This document shows, one piece after another, positions 25,125 through 32,729 of a DNA stretch of 64,000 nt. A model generated the notes under the pieces. It was given only the letters and a program-made list of their open reading frames with translations, did no database searches and was not told the DNA's origin. Origin of the DNA: Pseudomonas canadensis. GTDB taxonomy: Bacteria; Pseudomonadota; Gammaproteobacteria; Pseudomonadales; Pseudomonadaceae. Every line of letters begins with the position of its first letter. Within the stretch, counting starts at the first letter, position 1. The stretch covers positions 248,001 to 312,000 of the forward strand of contig NZ_AYTD01000016.1 of the NCBI RefSeq assembly GCF_000503215.1. Reading direction: 5' to 3'. A program made the position numbers and the translations under genes.

Positions 25125-25880
25125 TTAACGGGACTGAATGATGCTCAACCGCTCGCCCACCACCATCTCGGTGATCCAGTCCACCAGGATTGAGGTGTAA
25201 GCCTGCTGGGACACTGGGTCGCTGAGGGAATGGTCGGCGCCGTCGATGATTCGGTGGGTCAGGGAGTGGGTCTGCTGGCACGCCGCGCGGTAGCTCATGA
25301 TGGTGGCATGGGGCACGTGGTCATCGGTTTCCGATTCGACGATCAGCACATCACCGGTAAACGCCGAACACGCGTGCAAGGCGCGATTGGTTTCGGCGTG
25401 GACCAACGTGCTGCGGTAATCCATCAGGTCCATCTTGTCCAAGTCACGCTTGGGCTTGAGCCATTCGTCATCCCGATACAGCGCCGGCACGCGCAGTGCC
25501 AGCCAGCGCACCGGGCGCAATGAGGTGAGAATCGCCGCGAGGTAGCCGCCGTAACTGGTACCCACCACTGCCACTGCCGAGGTGTCGATCGCCGGGTGGG
25601 ACAGCAGTCGGTCATAGGCCGCCATCAGGTCGCGCAGGTTGTCTTCGCGGGTGACGCGGGACAATGGAATACCGGTGCCGGCGTGCCCGCGCAGATCGAA
25701 GGTCAGGCATACACAGCCCAAGCCGGCGATGCCTTTGGCCCGCTCGAGGTCTCGCTCCTGGCTGCCGCCCCAGCCGTGCACAAACAACACGCCGGGGACT
25801 TTGGATTTGGGGCTCAGGAAGGTGCCGCTCATCTGTTCGTCGTCGATATCGATCGCAATGCTTTCACTTCTAGCCGTCAT
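25125..25880 (-). CDS. alpha/beta hydrolase (dienelactone-hydrolase/S9-like)
   Basis: A 251-residue hydrolase with nucleophile elbow VVGTSYGG (Ser 109), oxyanion motif FVHGWGGSQ and catalytic Asp in ETDDHVPH (186 or 187) with His 217 in DGADHSL. No signal peptide, so cytoplasmic. Its start lies 11 bases inside the DUF3182 gene, implying coupled translation, and the pair looks like one functional unit. Convergent with ybhN. Substrate unknown. Confidence 0.88.
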   Translation of the reverse strand: MTARSESIAIDIDDEQMSGTFLSPKSKVPGVLFVHGWGGSQERDLERAKGIAGLGCVCLTFDLRGHAGTGIPLSRVTREDNLRDLMAAYDRLLSHPAIDTSAVAVVGTSYGGYLAAILTSLRPVRWLALRVPALYRDDEWLKPKRDLDKMDLMDYRSTLVHAETNRALHACSAFTGDVLIVESETDDHVPHATIMSYRAACQQTHSLTHRIIDGADHSLSDPVSQQAYTSILVDWITEMVVGERLSIIQSR

Positions 25881-26979
25881 AAGAGGTAACCGTCACGTAC
25901 TTGAGAAGAAACTCGCTGCTTTGCGCCGGGCCGCGATACACCTCGATGGCATTGGCCGGCAGCGGTTGGTCCACATAGGTTTCCACCGAGGACACATGGA
26001 TCGCACGCAGGCCAGGGTTGTTGATAAAACTTTGCAGCGCTGCGACTTCCGCGCTACTGGCCCCGCCCATGCGCCAGGATTGTTCGAGCACGCCGCTGCG
26101 GCGTTGGCCATTACTGTCCAGGCCTTGCGCGATGTCGTAATTACGCCGCGAGGCATAAAAGCCGGGGTAGGCCTCATCGGCGGCCGTGTCGAACACTTGG
26201 GCTTGTTCGATGGCTTCGCGTACGTCGTCGGCCAGTTCGAGTTGCAACAGGTCTTGGTAATAGCCGGGCACGACCAGCAGGTTGGAACCGCCGTAGACCT
26301 CTTCGCCCTGCCCATCTTTCGTCAGGTATTGCTCGCCGCAGTAGCTGAACACGTGGTCGCCGATAAAACTTTGGCCAACGCTGTGAGTGACCACATCGTG
26401 CAGATCCTGCTCCAGAACAACCCCTTCGTTGAAGAGTTTTGCGGCCTCGGATCGCGCCAGCACGGCCTCGAATTCATCCAGGCTGTGGATAACTTCCTGG
26501 CCTCGGCCCGCGCAGGCGTGCACGGGTTTCAAGCGGATGGGGCCGCTGTGGAGCAAGCGTGTGGCGGCGAGCCGCGCGTCTTCAAGTGCGAAGACGCTCA
26601 AGCCGTCCAGCACGACATTGCGTACACGCTCGCAGAACAACGCCGACCAACCTTCCGGCGCTTTAGCGTCAGGGCCGAGCAAGCCATGACTGATGGCTTT
26701 GGTGCAAATAAAGTCGTGGTCGACGTAACCGCCCCACAAATCCTCCGGGCCTTTGATATTCAGCGCTCGCGCCTGGGCCTGACCGACCAGGGTTTGTGTG
26801 GGCAGCAGGTACAGCGCCCGCCCCGCGTGCAGATCAGGGTCGTAGCTGCCGCCGAATTTGAGCCCGAGAATCTGCGCCAACCAGCGCGCCAGGGCGCGGT
26901 TGGTTTCGACCTCATGTAGCGGCGCCCCCTCACGTGTGGAGTGAGCTACCACCAGCTTCTTGCGTTGAGTCGGGGTCAT
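25870..26979 (-). CDS. DUF3182 family protein, ATP-grasp-like
   Basis: A 369-residue cytoplasmic protein that I assign to DUF3182. Parts resemble ATP-grasp ligases: a glycine/lysine loop RLKPVHACAGRG (about residues 148-160), an adenine-contacting GVVLEQDL, and a late WRMGGASSAE segment in the place of the metal-binding motif. If so it would activate a carboxylate with ATP. ATG 26979 follows AAGGGGG; the frame is open upstream but without family sequence. It overlaps the hydrolase gene. Fold assignment is by eye and needs a profile search. Confidence 0.78.
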   Translation of the reverse strand: MTPTQRKKLVVAHSTREGAPLHEVETNRALARWLAQILGLKFGGSYDPDLHAGRALYLLPTQTLVGQAQARALNIKGPEDLWGGYVDHDFICTKAISHGLLGPDAKAPEGWSALFCERVRNVVLDGLSVFALEDARLAATRLLHSGPIRLKPVHACAGRGQEVIHSLDEFEAVLARSEAAKLFNEGVVLEQDLHDVVTHSVGQSFIGDHVFSYCGEQYLTKDGQGEEVYGGSNLLVVPGYYQDLLQLELADDVREAIEQAQVFDTAADEAYPGFYASRRNYDIAQGLDSNGQRRSGVLEQSWRMGGASSAEVAALQSFINNPGLRAIHVSSVETYVDQPLPANAIEVYRGPAQSSEFLLKYVTVTSYDG

Positions 26980-27150
26980 GCGTCCCCCTTGGCCATCCCG
27001 CCATGTGTGTAGACGGAACGTTGCAGAGATCAAGCCAAGGCGCGTTCGCACGGGATTGCATTCAAATCAACCAGTTGCCGAAAAACCGATGGCAGTTGGC
27101 CTGTTTTATTCTGCACGACGACGCGTTAACGCGGCGGCGTTCTGCACGAT

Positions 27151-28110
27151 TCACACGCCGAAACGGCTGCGGTAGTCGCTGGGCGAAAGGCCGGTGATCT
27201 TCTTGAAGGTGGCGCGAAAGGCACCGGGGTCCTGGTAACCCACGGTCCATGCGATATGGTCGATGGTGCCGTTGGTAAACTCCAGCATCTGCCGCGCCTT
27301 GCCCACCCGCAAGTGCTGACAGTACTCGGTGGGTTTCAAGCCCGTCGCGTTGCGAAAGCGCCGCAGGAAAGTGCGCTCTTCCAAACCCGCTTCCTGGGCC
27401 ATTGCCGTAAGGGAAACATCCACCGCGCCACTGGCTTGAAGCCAGTGCTGAACCCTGAGGATGGCCGCGTCGCCGTGGCCGAGTATCGGCGCGAAGTTGC
27501 TGCCGCATTGGCTGGCGCTGTCACTGTGCTCGATCACCAGGAAACGCGCGGTATCGGCCGCGATGCTCGGGCCCATCAGGCGATCGACCAGGCGCAGGCC
27601 GAGTTCGGACCAGGCCATCAAGCCGGCGGTGGTGATCAGGTCGCCATCATCAACGATGGGCTTATCCGCCTCCAGGCGCACCGCCGGGTAACGGGCCGCG
27701 AAGGATTTGGCGGAAGACCAGTGCGTCGTGGCACTGCGTCCGTCGAGCAACCCGCTGCGCGCCAGCATGATCGAGCCAATGCACACACCGCCCAGTACTG
27801 TGCCTGCCGCGTGTTGCTGGCGGATCCATTCCAGCAACGCGGGCGGCGCCTGGTCTTCGGTGAATTCACCAATCGACGGCGGCACCAATACGGCCATCAT
27901 CGGCTGGTCAGGGCCGGGATGGCTGCTGAATACGCGCGCCGGTTTGCCGGTAACATCCACCTGCCAATGGCTGACCCGCAGCAACGGCAATTGCGCGGAC
28001 TGATGCTCGGCGGCGATGCGGTTAGCCACGCCGAACAAGTCGGTCAAGCCATGCACGGCCGCAAACTGCGCACCTTGGTAGATCAACACGCCCAGCTCGA
28101 CGACCGCCAT
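27151..28110 (-). CDS. GlxA-family transcriptional regulator (DJ-1/PfpI plus AraC HTH)
   Basis: A 319-residue regulator. Residues about 1-190 form a DJ-1/PfpI-like glutamine-amidotransferase domain (LGVCIGSIMLARSGLLDGR style segment with the cysteine in VCIGS), and about 215-319 an AraC-type double helix-turn-helix (LTAMAQEAGLEERTFLRRF and HIAWTVGYQDPGAFRATFKK). Such proteins often control neighbouring catabolic genes; it diverges from an isochorismatase-like hydrolase across 96 bases, the likely target. ATG 28110 has a GGGGGA stretch upstream. Confidence 0.92.
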   Translation of the reverse strand: MAVVELGVLIYQGAQFAAVHGLTDLFGVANRIAAEHQSAQLPLLRVSHWQVDVTGKPARVFSSHPGPDQPMMAVLVPPSIGEFTEDQAPPALLEWIRQQHAAGTVLGGVCIGSIMLARSGLLDGRSATTHWSSAKSFAARYPAVRLEADKPIVDDGDLITTAGLMAWSELGLRLVDRLMGPSIAADTARFLVIEHSDSASQCGSNFAPILGHGDAAILRVQHWLQASGAVDVSLTAMAQEAGLEERTFLRRFRNATGLKPTEYCQHLRVGKARQMLEFTNGTIDHIAWTVGYQDPGAFRATFKKITGLSPSDYRSRFGV

Positions 28111-28206
28111 TGTCAGTTTTCCCCCTGTTATTGTCGGTGCAGCCAATCCCCGGTGCAGGCGCCAGCTAAGATACTGGGCCCATCAACCCATCACGAGGCA
28201 ATACAC

Positions 28207-28758
28207 ATGGCCAAGCAAGCGCTCATCCTAATCGATATCCAGAACGACTACTTCCCTCAGGGCAAGTGGCCACTCGACGGCGTGGACGCCGCAGCAGACA
28301 AGGCCGCGCAGGTGCTGCAGGCGTTTCGCCAGGCGGGTGATGCGGTGATTCATGTGCGTCACGAGTTCACCTCCGAGGACGCGCCATTCTTCACGCCGGG
28401 TTCCGAGGGTGCGCACCTGCACAGCAAAGTGCTGAACGAAGGCAATGAGCCGGTGGTGCTTAAACACTTTGTGAATGCGTTTCGCGAAACCAACCTGCGC
28501 GCACTGCTGGAACAACGCAGCATCACGGACCTGGTGGTGGTCGGTAGCATGAGCCATATGTGCATCGACGCGGTGGTACGTGCAGCAGCGGACCTGGGCT
28601 ATAAGGTCACGCTGATCCATGACGCCTGCGCCACGCGGGATCTGGAGTTCAATGGCAAGGTGATCCCGGCTGCTCAGGTGCATGACGCTTACATGGCATC
28701 ACTGGCGTTCGGCTACGCAACCGTAGTATCGACCGATGAGTTCCTCGCCCCCGTGTAG
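28207..28758 (+). CDS. isochorismatase-family cysteine hydrolase
   Basis: A 183-residue hydrolase with the catalytic triad of the family: Asp 10 in LIDIQNDYF, Lys 86 in VVLKHF and Cys 119 in SMSHMCIDAVVRAA. Members hydrolyse amides such as nicotinamide or ureido compounds, or the ether of isochorismate. It is divergent from a GlxA-type regulator, a common arrangement. The stop codon TAG (28756-28758) lies inside a REP unit. Exact substrate unknown. Confidence 0.9.
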   Translation: MAKQALILIDIQNDYFPQGKWPLDGVDAAADKAAQVLQAFRQAGDAVIHVRHEFTSEDAPFFTPGSEGAHLHSKVLNEGNEPVVLKHFVNAFRETNLRALLEQRSITDLVVVGSMSHMCIDAVVRAAADLGYKVTLIHDACATRDLEFNGKVIPAAQVHDAYMASLAFGYATVVSTDEFLAPV

Positions 28759-28780
28759 GAGCCGGCTTGCCGGCGATAGC
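28754..28780. repeat. single REP unit
   Basis: TGTAGGAGCCGGCTTGCCGG followed by CGATAGC, the same subtype as at 18822, without an inverted partner nearby. It begins inside the last codons of the hydrolase gene and supplies its stop codon. Confidence 0.8.
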
Positions 28781-28791
28781 GTCACCACGGC

Positions 28792-29553
28792 CTACGCAGT
28801 GGCAATGATGAACAGGCGCGGAAACGGCAGCAACACCGTGCCATCAGCTAGGGCTGGATAGGCCTGTGTAATCCGCGCCTGGTATTCCTGCAGGAAGGCG
28901 GCTTTTTCGCTGTCGGTCAAAGGCGCGAGGAACGGTCTCAGCGCCGATGCCTTGAACCACTCCACCACGGCTGCGTGATCCACCAGCGGGTGCTGATAGG
29001 TGGTGCGCCACACATCGACCGTACTGCAATGCTTGCTCAGCAGTTCGTAGTAGTAGCTCGCGGTGTGGCGCTCGTTGTGTTTGACCGTTCCGATCTTGGC
29101 CGCCCATGGACCCTCTGCCGCGACTTCGCGGGCAAGCCGGTGGGCGGGCTCATCGAGGTTGTCCGGGGTTTGCACCGCTAGCGTACCGCCGGGCGTCAGT
29201 TGGTGGACCAAGTGGGGGTAAAGCGTGGCGTGGTCCGGTAGCCATTGCAGGGACGCGTTGGCCAGGATCACATCGAATGCTTGCGCCGGGCTCCAGGCCC
29301 CGATATCCGCCAACTCGAAGTTCAGCGCCGGCAGCCGCTTGCGGGCGTCGGCCAGCATGTCGTCGGAGCTGTCCATGCCCGTGACGTGGGCTTGCGGGAA
29401 GCGTTCGGCCAGCACCTCGGTGGAGTTGCCGGGGCCGCAGCCCAGGTCCACGGCGGTGCGGACGTCAGTGTTTGGAATGGCCGCCACCAGGTCGCGAACG
29501 GGACGGGTGCGCTGCTGTTCAAACATCGTGTATTGCTTGGCAGACCAGGTCAT
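28792..29553 (-). CDS. tam: trans-aconitate 2-methyltransferase
   Basis: SAM-dependent enzyme that methylates trans-aconitate, a spontaneous by-product that inhibits aconitase. The 253-residue protein has motif I VDLGCGPGNSTEVL (about residues 35-48), the following DSSDDML, and NASLQWLPDH typical of Tam. ATG 29553 (MTWSAKQY) has AAGGA upstream; a longer in-frame extension lacks family sequence. Divergent from a LysR gene that probably controls it. Confidence 0.92.
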   Translation of the reverse strand: MTWSAKQYTMFEQQRTRPVRDLVAAIPNTDVRTAVDLGCGPGNSTEVLAERFPQAHVTGMDSSDDMLADARKRLPALNFELADIGAWSPAQAFDVILANASLQWLPDHATLYPHLVHQLTPGGTLAVQTPDNLDEPAHRLAREVAAEGPWAAKIGTVKHNERHTASYYYELLSKHCSTVDVWRTTYQHPLVDHAAVVEWFKASALRPFLAPLTDSEKAAFLQEYQARITQAYPALADGTVLLPFPRLFIIATA

Positions 29554-29635
29554 CACGGCTTTCCTTCTTTTTGAGGTTGGCCACAGCGTAAATCTTGTGA
29601 GCCATGAGAACAAATGCCAGGATTGAAGCCCTCCC

Positions 29636-29650
29636 ATACCTGAAAAGTAT
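29636..29650. promoter_or_regulatory. LysR-type operator, ATAC-N7-GTAT
   Basis: ATACCTGAAAAGTAT is a perfect T-N11-A LysR box with the ATAC-N7-GTAT form known for the BenM/CatM regulators. It lies five to nineteen bases before the LysR start and within the tam-LysR divergent region of 101 bases. Confidence 0.6.
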
Positions 29651-29654
29651 TCCT

Positions 29655-30575
29655 ATGCTGGAGCTTCGCCAACTCAAGGCCTTCGTTGCCATCGCTGAAG
29701 AAGGCTACATCACCCGCGCGGCGGAACGCCTGGGCATGCAGCAGCCCCCGTTGACGCGGATGTTGCAAAACCTTGAGGCCGAGTTGGGCGTGGTGTTGAT
29801 GGAGCGCCTGCCCCGTGGTGTACGCCCCACCACCGCCGGGCTCGCGTTGCTGGATGAAGCCCGGGAGATCCTTGCGCACGCTGAAGGGATTGCAGAGGTG
29901 GTACGCCGTGCCGCACGCGGTGAACGTGGGCGCCTGGCGATCGGCTTCACCAGTTCGGCGGCGCTGCATCCTTTTGTGCCGAGTGTGCTGCGGCTGTTTC
30001 GCGAAACCTTTGTCGGCGTCACAGTGGTGCTGGAGGAAGCTGGCACCGGCGAACTGCTGGATGCCTTGGTACACGAAAAACTCGACGCGGCGTTTATCCG
30101 CTCGCCTCTCAGTGGGACTCAGTCGCTGCAGGACGAACCCATCCTGGTGGAACCGATGCTGCTGGCGCTGCCCACCGAGCATCCGCTGGCGCTTGATGCA
30201 GGCTCTCCCCTACCCTTGAAGGCACTGGCGACCGAATCCTTCGTGCTCTATCGCCGTCGCGTGGGGTTGGGGTTGTATGACGCGATTCTGGTGGCGTGTC
30301 GTGAAGCGGGGTTCAGCCCGCAGGTGGTCCAGGAAGCACCGCGCATGACGGCGACATTGAGCCTAGTGGCGGCAGGACTTGGTGTGTCCATCGTGCCAGC
30401 GTCGATGCAGCGGCTGCGCGGGGACGGCATCGTGTATCGGGAGCTGACGGAGTGCCAGAGCCTGGTGGCGCCGCTGCATTTGGCGACGCGTATCGATGAC
30501 GGTTCGGCCGTGTTAGGCCGGTTCAAGGATATGGTTGTCATCGCCGCTTCGACTGACGCTGATCACGGCCAATAA
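29655..30575 (+). CDS. LysR-type transcriptional regulator (BenM/CatR-like)
   Basis: A 306-residue regulator: winged helix-turn-helix at residues 1-60 (MLELRQLKAFVAIAEEGYIT, RAAERLGMQQPPLTRMLQ) and a periplasmic-binding-like effector domain. Begins at ATG 29655, the standard LysR start, though there is no clear ribosome-binding site and the operator-like palindrome occupies that position. Divergent from tam. The DNA-binding helix resembles the BenM/CatR branch that binds ATAC-N7-GTAT. Effector unknown; an aconitate-related acid is conceivable from the neighbour. Confidence 0.92.
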   Translation: MLELRQLKAFVAIAEEGYITRAAERLGMQQPPLTRMLQNLEAELGVVLMERLPRGVRPTTAGLALLDEAREILAHAEGIAEVVRRAARGERGRLAIGFTSSAALHPFVPSVLRLFRETFVGVTVVLEEAGTGELLDALVHEKLDAAFIRSPLSGTQSLQDEPILVEPMLLALPTEHPLALDAGSPLPLKALATESFVLYRRRVGLGLYDAILVACREAGFSPQVVQEAPRMTATLSLVAAGLGVSIVPASMQRLRGDGIVYRELTECQSLVAPLHLATRIDDGSAVLGRFKDMVVIAASTDADHGQ

Positions 30576-30609
30576 AAAACCCCCGAGGCCTGAGCCAAAC
30601 GGGGGTTTT
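30576..30609. terminator. bidirectional terminator between LysR gene and ssb
   Basis: AAAACCCCC at 30576 pairs with GGGGGTTTT at 30601-30609 around a 16-base loop. The A/T ends let it serve the plus-strand LysR gene and the minus-strand ssb gene (stop at 30632). Confidence 0.8.
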
Positions 30610-30631
30610 GCGTGTTCCGGACTTTAGAATC

Positions 30632-31147
30632 CTAGAACGGGATATCGTCATCAAAGCTGTCGAAATCCGGAGCCGGCTGCGGAGCGGCCTGCTGTGGCGC
30701 TGGACGCGACTCACGCTGTGGCTGCTGGCTTGGCTGTGGACGCGACTGCTGTGGACGCGGTGCCGAGTTGGACATGCCGCCCTGGCCCTGTTGGTCGCCC
30801 TGTGGACGGCCGCCCAGCAGTTGCATGGTGCCTTGCATGTCGACCACGATTTCAGTGGTGTAACGCTTGATGCCGTCTTTTTCCCACTCGCGGGTTTGCA
30901 GCTTGCCTTCGATGTACACCTGCGAACCTTTACGCAGGTACTCACCAGCGATCTCAGCAACCTTGCCGAACATCGACACACGGTGCCATTCGGTTTTCTC
31001 GACCTTCTGGCCGGTCTGCTTGTCGGTCCACTGTTCGCTGGTCGCCAGACTCAGGTTGGTCACGGCGTTACCGTTAGGCAAGTAGCGAACCTCGGGATCC
31101 TGGCCGCATGTACCGACCAATATGACTTTGTTAACCCCACGGGCCAT
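30632..31147 (-). CDS. ssb: single-stranded DNA-binding protein
   Basis: Homotetrameric ssDNA-binding protein for replication and repair. The 171-residue protein has the OB fold (residues 1-110, MARGVNKVILVGTCGQDPEVRYL, YIEGKLQTREWEKDG), a Gln/Pro/Arg-rich linker and the acidic DDDIPF tail that recruits partner proteins. Start ATG 31147. It is followed by a bidirectional terminator. The MFS gene starts upstream and ends 10 bases before it, so both may be on one transcript. Confidence 0.97.
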   Translation of the reverse strand: MARGVNKVILVGTCGQDPEVRYLPNGNAVTNLSLATSEQWTDKQTGQKVEKTEWHRVSMFGKVAEIAGEYLRKGSQVYIEGKLQTREWEKDGIKRYTTEIVVDMQGTMQLLGGRPQGDQQGQGGMSNSAPRPQQSRPQPSQQPQRESRPAPQQAAPQPAPDFDSFDDDIPF

Positions 31148-31156
31148 AACGTTCTC

Positions 31157-32551
31157 CTAGGCTGGGCGCGCTGTCGGCACTGGGTTGACCAGTTGCTCGA
31201 GCGTCGCGCGATCCAATAATTCGGTGTCCAATTTGATGTAAATGGCCGCTTCTTCCGCGACCACGACTGCATCTGTTACCCCTACGACTGCCTTGAGGCG
31301 CTCTACCAGACCACTTTCGCGGATCGCCTCAGGCGATAGCGGCAAACGCAGGCTCGTGACGTAGGGAGGTTCGCGCATGGTAACAGCAAAGGCCAGCCAA
31401 AGTGCAGCCAGCCCGGCGCATCCAAGGAACACAACCGACAAACCGCCATGCTGGAACATCCAGCCCCCCATGATGCCGCCCAGTGCAGAACCGAGGAACT
31501 GGCTGGTGGAATACACCCCCATCGCCGTGCCCTTGCCGCCAGCGGGTGAAACTTTACTGATCAGCGAAGGCAATGAAGCCTCCAGCAGGTTGAACGCGGT
31601 GAAGAACACCACCGTGCCGATTACCAGCGCCCGCAGGCTGTCGCCGAACTGCCAGAAGAATAGCTCAGTGAGCATCAGCGTCGTGACGGCGCCGAGCAGG
31701 ATTCGTTTCATTTTGCGTTTTTTCTCGCCATAGATGATGAACGGGATCATGGCGAAGAACGAAATCAGCAGCGCAGTGAGGTAGACCCACCAGTGCTGCT
31801 CCTTGGGCAGGCCGGCTTTTTCAACCAGCGCCAGGGGCAAGGCGACGAAGCTGCACATCAGCATCGCGTGTAATACGAAGATACCTAAATCCAGGCGCAG
31901 CAGGTCAGGATGCTTGAGCGTCGGCAAGAGCGCCTTGCGTGCGACGCCCGACTCGCGATGCTGCAGCGTGCCGGTGGAGCGCGGCACCATAAAGGCAACG
32001 ATCACGATGCCAAACAGCGCCATACCGCCGGTGGCAAGGAATAGGCCATGCAAGCCGAACGCACGGGTCAGCAAGGGACCGACCACCATGGCCACGGCAA
32101 ACGACAGACCGATAGTCATGCCGATCATGGCCATGGCTTTCGTGCGATGTTGTTCGCGGGTCAGGTCCGATAGCAAGGCCATCACCGCTGCGGAAATCGC
32201 GCCGGCGCCTTGCAGGATCCGTCCGGCAATCACACCCCAGATAGAGTCGGATTGGGCCGCGAGCACGCTGCCGAGGGCGAACACGATCAGCCCGAGGTAG
32301 ATTACCGGACGACGGCCAATGCGGTCGGAAATGATCCCGAACGGAATCTGGAAAATCGCCTGGGTCAGGCCATAGGCGCCAATGGCCAGGCCGATCAATG
32401 CGGGGGTCGCGCCTGCGAGATCCATTCCATAGGTCGCCAGCACCGGCAACACCATAAACATGCCCAGCATACGGAAGGCGAACACCAGGGCCAGACCGCT
32501 TGCCGCTCGGGTCTCGCCGCTACTCATGCGTTCGCTGTGGGGATCGTGCAT
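31157..32551 (-). CDS. MFS transporter, YajR-like with C-terminal ferredoxin-like domain
   Basis: A 464-residue major-facilitator protein with about twelve helices; motif A GIISDRIGRRPVI lies between helices 2 and 3. After the last helix (near residue 400) there is a cytoplasmic domain of about 60 residues (LKAVVGVTDAVVVAEEAAIYIKLD), the pattern of the YAM domain of E. coli YajR. Transported substrate unknown. In P. aeruginosa the same gene lies between ssb and uvrA. Divergent from uvrA across 178 bases. Confidence 0.9.
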   Translation of the reverse strand: MHDPHSERMSSGETRAASGLALVFAFRMLGMFMVLPVLATYGMDLAGATPALIGLAIGAYGLTQAIFQIPFGIISDRIGRRPVIYLGLIVFALGSVLAAQSDSIWGVIAGRILQGAGAISAAVMALLSDLTREQHRTKAMAMIGMTIGLSFAVAMVVGPLLTRAFGLHGLFLATGGMALFGIVIVAFMVPRSTGTLQHRESGVARKALLPTLKHPDLLRLDLGIFVLHAMLMCSFVALPLALVEKAGLPKEQHWWVYLTALLISFFAMIPFIIYGEKKRKMKRILLGAVTTLMLTELFFWQFGDSLRALVIGTVVFFTAFNLLEASLPSLISKVSPAGGKGTAMGVYSTSQFLGSALGGIMGGWMFQHGGLSVVFLGCAGLAALWLAFAVTMREPPYVTSLRLPLSPEAIRESGLVERLKAVVGVTDAVVVAEEAAIYIKLDTELLDRATLEQLVNPVPTARPA

Positions 32552-32729
32552 GGAAAAACCTCGTGTGAACCGGCGGCGATTCTACCAGTCCCATCGATTG
32601 AGAGGGTATATGCGGCGCTTTGCCGCGCAGCTTTCATCTAAGGCTGCAAGCGGCCTTTTGACAGTGTATATTCATCCAGTCTTTAGCCGTATACTCCGGC
32701 ATTATTCACGCCCGCCGTGCGAGGCCATC

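Noticed and set aside
32460..32729. An N-terminal extension of uvrA overlapping the divergent MFS gene.
   Set aside because: UvrA proteins start at MDKILIRGARTHN; the upstream residues are unrelated and cross the promoter region.
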